Assembly (NCBI RefSeq): GCF_019457515.1
Contig: NZ_CP080421.1
Span: 4,216,001 to 4,280,000, forward strand
Source: Shewanella mesophila
Lineage (GTDB): Bacteria > Pseudomonadota > Gammaproteobacteria > Enterobacterales > Shewanellaceae
DNA: 64,000 nucleotides
Reading direction: 5' to 3'
Shown piece after piece: positions 1 through 8,139 of this stretch. Position 1 is the first letter of the stretch. Every line of letters starts with the position of its first letter. The position numbers and the translations under genes were made by a program. Below the pieces are notes generated by a model, which ran no database searches, was not told the DNA's origin, and was given only the letters and a program-made list of their open reading frames with translations.

Positions 1-1941
1 GGAGTTATTATTTGTAACATTGAAGTCTTCTAACCAAAGCAGCACACCCGGCTCATAAGAGTGGCTAGCGAGCCCAGCATCCACACCATTGTGGCTGCGT
101 AACTGCACTAAATAACGACGGTCCTTACCTGGACGATTGTTATCAATACGGGCAAAACCGCCAGAAAGCGTCATCTTGCCTTCAGTCTCTGCGTCATCAC
201 TATAGACTTCATTCGTACCATCGAGCAGTTTAATCTCATCGACCACTAAGCCATAGTCACCAACGGCTTGATCTGTAAAGTAAACGATACTGATTTGACG
301 GCTAGATCCGGCATAGCCAGAAAGATCGAATGTTAAATCAACCCAGCTATCAGCCCCTTCGGCGCCTGCAATATCAGATGATTTTCCCGTAATAATGTAC
401 TTCGCATTATTGGTCGAATTACTCGCCTTAGTATGGTTGCCAGCAACGACGACGCCATCAACCATCACTTGGGCATAATCATAATCTTGTTCAATATTCC
501 AATGCGCCTTCATCGTCAACGTCAATGACGCACTTACTGGTAGATCGATAGAAAATGCCGCCGCGGCACTGATCATATCTCCCTGACCAGAATAATATTG
601 ATAGCTACCTGCATAAGGGAGTTTAAAGGCAATATCTGTCGGGGGAAGCTTGACCGCAATCTGATTGACTTGAGTATTGTTGACCGCCTCAACAAGCGCG
701 ACTTCACGCCCGCCTGCAGGAATATCATTTAAGCTCAGCACCTCTTCAGTTAACCACTTACCTTTGTACTTGTTTTGCAGGTATGATCGCGCATAAGGGC
801 TGAAGCCAACAGGCTCGGTACCCGCTATCGCCCCAGTCCAACTACCACCCGACATGATTGACCAGGATCCCACTGGCGAGCCATCACCACTATTAGTGGT
901 GTCATATTCATCGGGTAAACCTAAGTCATGCCCAAATTCATGCACCACGACACCAGCGGCGGCATCGATAGGCTGAATGGTATAGCCAAAGACCTTCTTA
1001 CCCGTTCCAGGAATGGTGTAACCTGGTGCATTGTCCTCATAGACAAAAAATCGGTGTGACCAGATAGCGTCATCGCTCAACACCCCGCCACCCGCTTCTT
1101 CACCAATACTCGAATGAAACAGCATGACATGGTCGATATCACCATCAGCCTCATTAAGGTTACCGTCACCATCTAAATCATAGGGATCTTCAACATCATA
1201 ACTCGCAATCTCTTCACTGGTCATGCTAGCCAATGCTTGTGTCACCGCCTCCTTGACTAACTCAGGTACCGCGGTATCGTCATTGTCGTTATCGGGATCA
1301 TTTGCCCCATAGTAAGCCGCATTTTGGCTGGCGGTATACCAGCCTTTTACGCTACCAGTAAAATAGAAACTACCACCGGACTCCGCATGATAATATTGAT
1401 ACCCTGTCATCAAGTTTTGCCCCTGAGGACCGCTAAAACCTGTAGTGGAAAACATCATGCTATTGTAATGACTAGTGGGATAACTCGGGTAATACATGGC
1501 AGTATCGCTTGCACTTAAGCGATTGTTGTCATGGGGCAGGTCGGGGAAGTCGATCAATATACCAAGAACTTTTACCGTCTTATTAATGTCAGCATCGGCT
1601 TGTGGCGCGGCAAAGCTCATGGCACGAATAGTCTTTGCTTGCTTTAAACGCTGATTCTGTTGTTTTTCAAGCGATTGTTGGATCAACAAACTCTTCTGGG
1701 AACCTGTCGCTCTTTCAGTATAGGCAGCTAATGCAGCACGCTTTTGCTCAGGTGTAGCATCGATAGCCAGTTCACCACGCTTTACCATCCAGTAAAGAAT
1801 CCGCTCTTCATTGATGACACCTGCATCAGCAATCGGAGCCAACGAGCTAACATCCAAAGGCGCAGCGAGGGGGGTCGCGCTCGCTAACATTAGCGACAGA
1901 CTCAGGGCCGCCAACGCCCCGACATAATATTGATCTTTCAT
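1..1941 (-). CDS. M6 family secreted metalloprotease (immune inhibitor A-like), C-terminus cut by window edge
   Basis: Zinc endopeptidase expected to be exported. Reading the minus strand from the ATG at 1941 gives 647 codons open to the window edge, so the 3' end is missing. The first ~27 residues form a signal peptide (hydrophobic stretch, cleavage after ATPLAA). The zinc-binding motif HEFGH followed by DLGLPDE begins at residue 334, and a SIMSGG Met-turn-like segment follows about 25 residues later, both as in the M6/InhA family. The C-terminal half is beta-rich (SYQYYSGQGDM..., DLSGYAG...) and resembles the carbohydrate-binding/MAM-like tail of InhA proteins. Acidic DxDxDG-type stretches around residues 215-260 suggest calcium binding. 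It stands alone with no operon partner; substrate unknown. Family call is firm. Confidence 0.9.
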   Translation of the reverse strand, partial: MKDQYYVGALAALSLSLMLASATPLAAPLDVSSLAPIADAGVINEERILYWMVKRGELAIDATPEQKRAALAAYTERATGSQKSLLIQQSLEKQQNQRLKQAKTIRAMSFAAPQADADINKTVKVLGILIDFPDLPHDNNRLSASDTAMYYPSYPTSHYNSMMFSTTGFSGPQGQNLMTGYQYYHAESGGSFYFTGSVKGWYTASQNAAYYGANDPDNDNDDTAVPELVKEAVTQALASMTSEEIASYDVEDPYDLDGDGNLNEADGDIDHVMLFHSSIGEEAGGGVLSDDAIWSHRFFVYEDNAPGYTIPGTGKKVFGYTIQPIDAAAGVVVHEFGHDLGLPDEYDTTNSGDGSPVGSWSIMSGGSWTGAIAGTEPVGFSPYARSYLQNKYKGKWLTEEVLSLNDIPAGGREVALVEAVNNTQVNQIAVKLPPTDIAFKLPYAGSYQYYSGQGDMISAAAAFSIDLPVSASLTLTMKAHWNIEQDYDYAQVMVDGVVVAGNHTKASNSTNNAKYIITGKSSDIAGAEGADSWVDLTFDLSGYAGSSRQISIVYFTDQAVGDYGLVVDEIKLLDGTNEVYSDDAETEGKMTLSGGFARIDNNRPGKDRRYLVQLRSHNGVDAGLASHSYEPGVLLWLEDFNVTNNNS

Positions 1942-2329
1942 ACTGCAAATATCCTTGTGTCTACCTATTACTGCCGTAATGACGATCTATAACTCTACAT
2001 CATCATAGGCATATGCAATGTTAATAATTATTCTAGTCAGAACTTTGAGGGAGATAGGAAATTTCTAGCGATCAACTCGCGAGGCTCAATGACCTAAGCC
2101 TAGGATTAGCGATCGACTGGTATTGGCGTAAGACCCAGCTTAAACGCAACAACAACACCTAAAGTCTGACACAAAACATTAACAGCATTTTGCGCTAGAG
2201 AATAGATCTCTACCAATATTTTTCGCTAATTTACAATCTAAATTAGTTTAACAATCGTTAATATTTACCGATACCATTGCTTAAAACTGATACTAGCGAT
2301 ATCAAGCGCTCACAGAGTCATACCAGCAC

Positions 2330-2758
2330 TCAATGCACCCATTGCGTGTAGGTCAACAAAAACACCGATGCGGACCAACTAAAATTAGTGCAGTGCAAAC
2401 CATTACCCGTTAGCAGATTGCGTAATTGCAGCCGAGACATGCTGTCACTCAGGTGCAGACTGTACTCTTGCGCGATAAATAGTGGCCCAATGAAACGACC
2501 ATCATAGTCAGGCTCATTGGGCAGATGAAAACCATGCCAAGCGCCCATATCAATGTAAACGGCGGGAATAATCAAATTCCCTTGCCGATCTCACTGCTCC
2601 ATCGACTGGGGTACACCGCCGTAGGGTAAGAGATTGCGATATTCGCTAACCGAAATGGTTACTGAAAAGCAACAGCTTAGCGCACCAAGCAATATCACAA
2701 GCCCAAAATAGCCACGCCAAAACCGATAACCCAAACCAGTATTGAATACAACATTCAA
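2330..2758 (-). pseudogene. Broken gene for a small membrane-anchored protein (in-frame TGA)
   Basis: One minus-strand frame reads from a possible TTG at 2758 through a hydrophobic segment (YFGLVILLGALSCCFSVTI) and SEYRNLLPYGGVPQSMEQ, meets a TGA at 2593-2591, and continues in the same frame with DRQGNLIIPAVYIDMGAWHG and about 70 more residues to a stop at 2330. Both halves look like real protein, so I infer a nonsense mutation (TGG to TGA is one possibility) rather than two genes. Two stops lie just upstream of the TTG, so the 5' end may also be lost. I do not recognise the family. An ATG at 2575 could start the distal part alone. Confidence 0.5.
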
Positions 2759-2803
2759 ATGAGCACGGAATTATCATTCAGATGCAAGTAAGCGTGGCAG
2801 AAG

Positions 2804-2865
2804 GGCTTGAGGGCTTGAGGGCTTGAGGGCTTGAGGGCTTGAGGGCTTGAGGGCTTGAGGGCTTG
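2804..2865. repeat. 8-bp tandem repeat array, seven full GGCTTGAG units
   Basis: Seven perfect head-to-tail copies of GGCTTGAG cover 2804-2859, followed by a partial copy to 2865. It lies between the broken gene and the 3' end of the MarC-family gene. The same octamer, in the same orientation, recurs as six copies at 8029-8076. No reading frame makes use of it. Confidence 0.95.
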
Positions 2866-2915
2866 GCAGTTTTACAAAAATAATCACCATCAAGCACTCG
2901 CTAAGTGACCGTTAA

Positions 2916-3518
2916 TCAGTTTGCCTGTCCCGTATGTGCAATATAGTTAGCCACACCATCGAGGAACATCTGCACCGAGATCATCACCAGTACCATCCCC
3001 ATAAGGCGTTCAACAGCGGTAAGCCCTTTCTCGCCAAGCAGCTTTGTAAAGACTTTATAGAAGAGTAAGATCACCGCACTCGCCAGCCAAGCCCCCAGCA
3101 ATGCAATCGTCCAATCCACCATACGTGTACTGTCGGTATGGGCTAACAGAATAAGCGCCGCGAGTACTGAGGGACCTGCCATCAAAGGAATCGCCATCGG
3201 TACGATAAAGGGTTCCTCACCAGCGGCTAAACCTACGACACCACCAGGCTGTGGGAAAATCATTCGAATCGCGATTAAAAACAAAATGATACCGCCAGCA
3301 ATGCTGACCGATTCAGATCTGAGGTTTAAAAAGCTTAATATCGCTTCACCGGCGAACAGAAATAGCAGCATAATGATCAAAGCGAATATTAACTCACGAA
3401 TCAATACCCTACGTCTCTTTTTAGGTTCAATATGACGAAGTATCGAGGCGAATATGGGAAGGTTTCCTAAAGGATCCATAATCAAAAACAACATTACCGC
3501 AGCAGAAAAAATGTCCAT
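2916..3518 (-). CDS. yhgN: MarC family membrane protein, YhgN type
   Basis: Inner-membrane protein of the MarC/UPF0056 family, once linked to multiple antibiotic resistance but with no established transport function. The 200 residues match E. coli YhgN (about 197) in length and in signature segments: LIMDPLGNLPIF near the N-terminus, FLFAGEAIL, SIAGGIILFLIAI, GEEPFIVP followed by AIPLMAGPS, and LGEKGL followed by ERLMG. About six transmembrane helices are visible. The ATG at 3518 gives the expected N-terminus. It ends about 50 bp from the octamer array and is a single-gene unit. Confidence 0.92.
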   Translation of the reverse strand: MDIFSAAVMLFLIMDPLGNLPIFASILRHIEPKKRRRVLIRELIFALIIMLLFLFAGEAILSFLNLRSESVSIAGGIILFLIAIRMIFPQPGGVVGLAAGEEPFIVPMAIPLMAGPSVLAALILLAHTDSTRMVDWTIALLGAWLASAVILLFYKVFTKLLGEKGLTAVERLMGMVLVMISVQMFLDGVANYIAHTGQAN

Positions 3519-3746
3519 AACTCAATATTCATCAAAAAATTGAACCTATATTGTATAACGTATTTTCAATATTAATCAGTAAATAACCCAACAAAATCGT
3601 GCGCGAGTGCAAAATCGAAACAAACAAACCCAAGTTCAGGCTAGCCGTTCAATGTAAATTCAATCGCATCCTATGCTAATTATTCGATTGGTAGAGATAA
3701 CACTGTTATACTAGCTGGCTTTCTAGGCTCCCTTGTTAACATTTAT

Positions 3747-5339
3747 ATGTACTATCTCATCGCCAGTTGTATCGCACTCCTGCTAGGCCCGCTTTTCTAC
3801 CGTTTTTTTACCACGGGAACCGGCCTGCAAAAAGGCTTAGATGGATTCATCTTTGTCTCGCTAGGTGGTTTAGTGCTTATTCATATCCTTCCCGAGCTGT
3901 TAGAGCATGGTGGGTTTCTCGCTATCATTTTTGTGGTCATCGGCTTATGGGGACCTACCCTAAGCGAGCGCTTATTTCATCGTTACTCTGAAGTCACCCA
4001 CAATCTCACTCTCACCCTCGGCATCACAGGGTTGTTGCTGCACACCATAACCGATGGTGGCGCAATGATATTAGCTCAACAAGATGGCAATTCGGCCTTG
4101 TTAGCCTTGGGGGTGATACTTCATAGACTACCGGTTGGCTTAGCCATTTGGTGGTTGTTAAAACCTCAAGTGGGTCAACGCTGGGCGATGATAGTACTGG
4201 TTGGCATGATGCTGTTGACTGGCGTAGGTTATTTCGCGGGCGAACAACTTTTAGCACATCTAAGCCTAGATAAAACCGTTTATCTGCAAGCCTTCGTTAC
4301 AGGTTCTATTTTACACGTGGTTCTTCATCAGCCCCATGGTCATAATATTAGCGACAAGCAGGGTAAGTATGAATATCAAGCAGGCATAGGTAGCCTTCTG
4401 GGGATCTGCTTATTATTTATTTTATTGATGATGGACTCTGGTGGTCATGAGCACCATGATCATAGCCATAGCACAGAGCAACTATTTGACTGGCTACTGA
4501 CATTAGCGCCAGTACTCCTACTTGCCTATATTATCGCGACGCTGCGATATCTGTTTGGCCTGTCACCGCATCATCCACAATTAGGTCAGCGCTGGTTACA
4601 ACGCCTTGCGGGACCAGAGGCGCTAGCGATCACCTTTCTGTTACTCGGCCCCAGTTTGGCAATGATCCAGCTCATCAGCCTAGTGCTCATTGGTATATTA
4701 CTCACTCTCACAAAGGTACAACTGACCGATCCACACAGAGGCTTACCCATCTCTGCATGGCGCTTTGGCTTTGCTCATCTGGTTGATAGAAGCGCCCCTT
4801 GGATTATTCTTAGCCTTATCCTAGCGAATTTAATAGGCCATCCATCTGTACCACTTGAAAACCCTATGGTTCAGGTCGCGGTCTTGTTACTCCTCTTTCT
4901 GCCTATGCGTTTTTGCAATCTGGGAGGCGCAGTCTTAGCGTTATCGCTGGCTTATAGTGGCTGGAGCATAGAGGCGGTTATGGTGGCACTGCTGGCGGCC
5001 CCTGTATTTAACCTCGCTCAGTTAAAGTTGATGAATTGGACACAAAGATTGCTACTGAGTGGCGTTATAGCACTCTGTTTACTGGGCACTCACTGGCTGA
5101 TCCCTCAATGGAATCCTATTATCGCATTACCTCAGAGCATAAATGCTGTCGCGTTAGCTATCCTAGCCCTACTGTTTGCCGCCAGTTTACTTAGACTTGG
5201 ACCGCGCCAATTTATGGCTCGAATCATGTTATGGAAGCCTAGACCACATCAACATGATCACTCCCATGAGCATAAACATGAGCATCACTCAAACAGCGAC
5301 CAACACCATCATGGTCACTCGGGTAAAGAGCATAGTTAG
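3747..5339 (+). CDS. ZIP-like metal transporter fused to a second permease-like half, His-rich
   Basis: A 530-residue polytopic inner-membrane protein. The N-terminal ~210 residues resemble ZIP (SLC39) transporters: LHTITDGGAM and LHRLPVG carry the paired His/Asp/Gly motifs of the ZIP metal-binding helices, and VLHQPHGH follows. A His-rich loop (GGHEHHDHSHS) near residue 235 joins a second membrane half of 7-9 helices containing LPMRFCNLGGAVLAL, which is reminiscent of ArsP-type permeases; that resemblance is weak. The C-terminal ~35 residues are again His-rich (HQHDHSHEHKHEHH). The His clusters suggest zinc or another divalent metal. Transport direction and the role of the second half are not known. 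A monocistronic gene with a 228-bp upstream gap. Confidence 0.75.
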   Translation: MYYLIASCIALLLGPLFYRFFTTGTGLQKGLDGFIFVSLGGLVLIHILPELLEHGGFLAIIFVVIGLWGPTLSERLFHRYSEVTHNLTLTLGITGLLLHTITDGGAMILAQQDGNSALLALGVILHRLPVGLAIWWLLKPQVGQRWAMIVLVGMMLLTGVGYFAGEQLLAHLSLDKTVYLQAFVTGSILHVVLHQPHGHNISDKQGKYEYQAGIGSLLGICLLFILLMMDSGGHEHHDHSHSTEQLFDWLLTLAPVLLLAYIIATLRYLFGLSPHHPQLGQRWLQRLAGPEALAITFLLLGPSLAMIQLISLVLIGILLTLTKVQLTDPHRGLPISAWRFGFAHLVDRSAPWIILSLILANLIGHPSVPLENPMVQVAVLLLLFLPMRFCNLGGAVLALSLAYSGWSIEAVMVALLAAPVFNLAQLKLMNWTQRLLLSGVIALCLLGTHWLIPQWNPIIALPQSINAVALAILALLFAASLLRLGPRQFMARIMLWKPRPHQHDHSHEHKHEHHSNSDQHHHGHSGKEHS

Positions 5340-5485
5340 GAGTAATTGACCTTCTAATCCTGTTGTTCGAATATGGCCGATAAACAGCGGGTATAGAACG
5401 CTCAACAACTCGCTATAAAAATTGAGATAGCTTTTATCGATCACCAAGGTTAAGTTAAGTTGATTAGCCTTCTTAGGATCAGTTT

Positions 5486-6247
5486 ATGTGTATCCTGTTT
5501 ATTGCCTTAGACATCTACCCTGAACATCCTGTGATCATCTGTGCTAATAGGGATGAGTTTCATGTTCGTCCAACTGAGCCCGCCCATTTCTGGCCACCTG
5601 AAAACCACTTGCTTGCAGGCAAAGATCTTCAAGCCGGTGGATCTTGGTTGGGAGTCAACAAGCATGGGCAGATCGCGGCGCTAACCAATATTCGCGCTCC
5701 AGAGCTACAACAATCAGATAAACGCAGTCGTGGCGAGTTGGTGCTTAAAGCATTAGACGAACCGAGCACAATGACAGCCAACTGGCTTAGAGAGCAAAGC
5801 CATTTCTACAATCCATTCAACCTGCTATTTGGTAAAGGCAACGAACTCTATTGCTACCACAGTCTAAATGGCGAGGTACAGAGACTATCGCCAGGATTTC
5901 ATGCCATTAGCAATGGGGCTCTAGATGATATCTGGCCGAAAATGGCTAAAGGTACACAAGCACTAGAGAAACAACTGTCGAGCACCGGTAATATTGATAT
6001 CGATGCTTTACTCGCAATAATGACGGATCAAAGTCAAGCTGAGGATGCTGAACTACCTCAGACAGGAATTGCACTTGAGTGGGAAAGACAGCTCTCATCT
6101 ATCTATATTAAACATCCAGAGTATGGCACACGCTCAACGTCGATAATCATTCAAGACCATCAAGGCAATACCGAGTTTGTTGAGGTGCGCTACGACGGCA
6201 AGGGTCGCAACTTAGGTCGCCAGAGTTTCAAAATGCCCGCTAGCTAA
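5486..6247 (+). CDS. NRDE (TANGO2-type) family protein
   Basis: Cytosolic 253-residue protein starting MCILFIALD, with the family's name-giving ANRDEFHVRPTEPAHFW segment at residues 20-37, then LLAGKDLQAGGSWLGV and ALTNIR, all typical of NRDE/TANGO2 proteins. Cys2 after the initiator Met is conserved in the family. The biochemical role in bacteria is not established; TANGO2 homologues have been linked to haem handling and organelle metabolism. The gene overlaps the converging NTF2-like gene by four bases at the stop codons. Confidence 0.9.
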   Translation: MCILFIALDIYPEHPVIICANRDEFHVRPTEPAHFWPPENHLLAGKDLQAGGSWLGVNKHGQIAALTNIRAPELQQSDKRSRGELVLKALDEPSTMTANWLREQSHFYNPFNLLFGKGNELYCYHSLNGEVQRLSPGFHAISNGALDDIWPKMAKGTQALEKQLSSTGNIDIDALLAIMTDQSQAEDAELPQTGIALEWERQLSSIYIKHPEYGTRSTSIIIQDHQGNTEFVEVRYDGKGRNLGRQSFKMPAS

Positions 6248-6669
6248 TCAGATGTATGATCATGGGTGATCACCCACTTGTCATCAATCTTCTCGATCAA
6301 TAGGGTAAATATACCATTAGGGTTATCTTTAGCCCGCACCAATTGCCAACGCCCCACCACCAAAGCCGCATAATTGCTAAGCATTTTAGTCTCATTAATG
6401 GTGAATTTGAGCTGGCCCAAAGTCCCCTTATCTGGGTAATTTTTCTTATACGCGGCTAACGTCTCAGTCCAGCCATAGCGAAACGTCTTACCCGATGCAA
6501 AACGCACTTTCTCACTGTTCCAATAGCCCTGCATGTAAGCATCTAGGTCACCCCGATTCCAGGCCGATTCCTGAGCTTCAATGACTTTCCTTATCTCATC
6601 TGTAGGTACTGCTGAGGCTGGAAAAACCAACAACATCAGTAGCAACAACCATCCATTTTTAAACATCAT
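6244..6669 (-). CDS. Secreted SnoaL/NTF2-like (DUF4440-type) protein
   Basis: A 141-residue protein with a clear signal peptide (MMFKNGWLLLLMLLVFPASA) and an NTF2-like fold signature: IRKVIEAQESAWNRGDLDAYMQGYW, then ...GWTETLAAYKKNYP and ALVVGRWQLVR ... GIFTLLIEKIDDKWVI. Exported members of this group are mostly uncharacterised; no catalytic residues can be assigned. GGAG precedes the ATG at 6669 by a suitable distance. It converges with the NRDE gene, sharing four bases. Confidence 0.82.
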   Translation of the reverse strand: MMFKNGWLLLLMLLVFPASAVPTDEIRKVIEAQESAWNRGDLDAYMQGYWNSEKVRFASGKTFRYGWTETLAAYKKNYPDKGTLGQLKFTINETKMLSNYAALVVGRWQLVRAKDNPNGIFTLLIEKIDDKWVITHDHTSD

Positions 6670-6769
6670 ATACTCCGTGGGGAGAATTTAGCGTGTAGTA
6701 TACAATAATATAAATTACTCTAAGGCATTATGGCTTAAAAAAACTGCCTCAAATAAAAGAGTTACGCCT

Positions 6770-7327
6770 ATGTTTCAAAGTTTTTGTAAAACCATTTTAA
6801 AGTTAACGGGCTGGAAAATTGATGGTGCCTTACCTACTGCGCCGCAATATATCGCCATTGTCGGACCACATACCAGTAACTGGGACTTTATCTTAGGCGT
6901 GCTTGCTCGAGGTGCCCTAGGGCATAACATCCACTTTCTGGGCAAACATCAACTCTTTATCGCGCCATGGGGATGGTTCTTTAAAGCAATAGGCGGAGCT
7001 CCCGTTGATCGCCGTAAAAATAACAACCTCGTCGATGCCGTGGTCCAATTATTTAAGCGTAATCCTCTGTTTAAATTAGCACTCGCACCAGAAGGCACCC
7101 GCAGCCCAGTTAAACGCTGGAAGACCGGCTTTTACCACATAGCGGCCGCAGCTCAAGTTCCAATTGTCACTGTTGCACTGGACTTCGCCAATAAAAAAGT
7201 GGTGATCCCACAGGCACTAACGACAACTGGCAACATAGAAAAAGATATGGACACTATTCTAAGCTTTTACCGTACGATTAAGGGACGCCACCCTAAAACA
7301 ATTCCCGATTACACGGCGCCAAAATAA
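6770..7327 (+). CDS. Lysophospholipid acyltransferase-like protein (PlsC superfamily)
   Basis: A 185-residue acyltransferase with the HX4D motif (HTSNWD, about residue 34) and the EGTRS motif (about residue 109) that form the active site of glycerolipid acyltransferases; GKHQLFIAPWGWFFKAIGG lies between them. It lacks an N-terminal transmembrane anchor and is shorter than PlsC (about 240). This compact type is common in Proteobacteria and is usually annotated as 1-acyl-glycerol-3-phosphate acyltransferase; the real acceptor is unknown. GAG eight bases before the ATG supports the start. Confidence 0.85.
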   Translation: MFQSFCKTILKLTGWKIDGALPTAPQYIAIVGPHTSNWDFILGVLARGALGHNIHFLGKHQLFIAPWGWFFKAIGGAPVDRRKNNNLVDAVVQLFKRNPLFKLALAPEGTRSPVKRWKTGFYHIAAAAQVPIVTVALDFANKKVVIPQALTTTGNIEKDMDTILSFYRTIKGRHPKTIPDYTAPK

Positions 7328-7389
7328 CCCAGCTCAAGGTTTGCTAAAGGTTGCCACACTAGTTATAGTGCGCCAACCTTACATTTTGC

Positions 7390-8028
7390 ATGCAATTTAT
7401 ACCGATGAGTTTTGATACTTGGTTACTATATCTATTTGCGATCTTACTGATAGCTATATCGCCAGGCACCATGGCGGTACTGTCGATGAGCCATGGTATC
7501 CACTTCGGCAAGACCCGCAGCATAGCGACCGCACTCGGTAGTGTTAGCTCCGCCTTATTGTTAATGTTCGCCTCTGCAGCAGGGCTAGGTGCGCTACTCA
7601 GCGCGACCGAACATGGCTTCACCCTACTCAAATATTGCGGCGCAGCCTATTTGCTCTTCCTCGGCATAAAACTCATTTTAACCAAGGCGAGTGCCCAAGG
7701 ACTAGATCTCCAGCACATTAAGGGAAAAGGCTCACCCAAGCAGATGTTTAAAGAAGCTTTTCTCGTTGGGATCAGTAATCCAAAAGACCTGCTGTTTTTC
7801 GGCGCGTTATTCCCACAGTTTATCGACATCACTGCACCACAAGCCCCGCAGTTGGCAATATTGGCACTCAGCTGGGCGGTGGTCGATTTCAGTTTTGTGA
7901 TGATTTATGCCAGCATGGCAAACGTGTTGGCCCCTACACTCAAATCGAGTAATAAGCTGCATTGGTTCGACAGAACTAGCGGGGCAGTATTTCTTACTCT
8001 AGCAGCAATATTAGTGACTAGGGAATAG
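7390..8028 (+). CDS. LysE/RhtB family amino-acid exporter-like protein
   Basis: A 212-residue inner-membrane protein with the LysE/RhtB pattern: LIAISPGTMAVLSMSHGIHFG at the N-terminus, a second hydrophobic block with YCGAAYLLFLGIKL, and GFLVGISNPKDLLFF-like segment FLVGISNPKDLLFFGALFPQ; about six helices. Members export amino acids or related small molecules; the substrate cannot be read from sequence. Two starts are possible, ATG 7390 or ATG 7405 (MSFDTW...); neither has a strong ribosome-binding site. The TAG stop at 8026-8028 is immediately followed by the second octamer array. Confidence 0.85.
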   Translation: MQFIPMSFDTWLLYLFAILLIAISPGTMAVLSMSHGIHFGKTRSIATALGSVSSALLLMFASAAGLGALLSATEHGFTLLKYCGAAYLLFLGIKLILTKASAQGLDLQHIKGKGSPKQMFKEAFLVGISNPKDLLFFGALFPQFIDITAPQAPQLAILALSWAVVDFSFVMIYASMANVLAPTLKSSNKLHWFDRTSGAVFLTLAAILVTRE

Positions 8029-8109
8029 GGCTTGAGGGCTTGAGGGCTTGAGGGCTTGAGGGCTTGAGGGCTTGAGCAGCAATCAAATCTCTTTCGTTAA
8101 CCTCAAGCC
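8029..8109. repeat. Second GGCTTGAG array (six units) plus one inverted copy
   Basis: Six perfect GGCTTGAG units fill 8029-8076, starting on the base after the LysE-type stop codon. An inverted copy, CTCAAGCC, sits at 8102-8109, so any unit of the array can pair with it to make an 8-bp stem. The array lies between two convergent genes. It is the same unit and orientation as the seven-copy array at 2804-2865. Confidence 0.95.
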
Positions 8110-8139
8110 TAAATGTCGAATCACTGTAACTGTCCAGTT

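Noticed and set aside
2591-2593. TGA as a selenocysteine codon
   Set aside because: No SECIS-like stem-loop was seen after it and the residue context has no redox motif.
2804-2865. Octamer array considered as a CRISPR
   Set aside because: Units are 8 bp and contiguous, with no spacers, and no cas genes are present.
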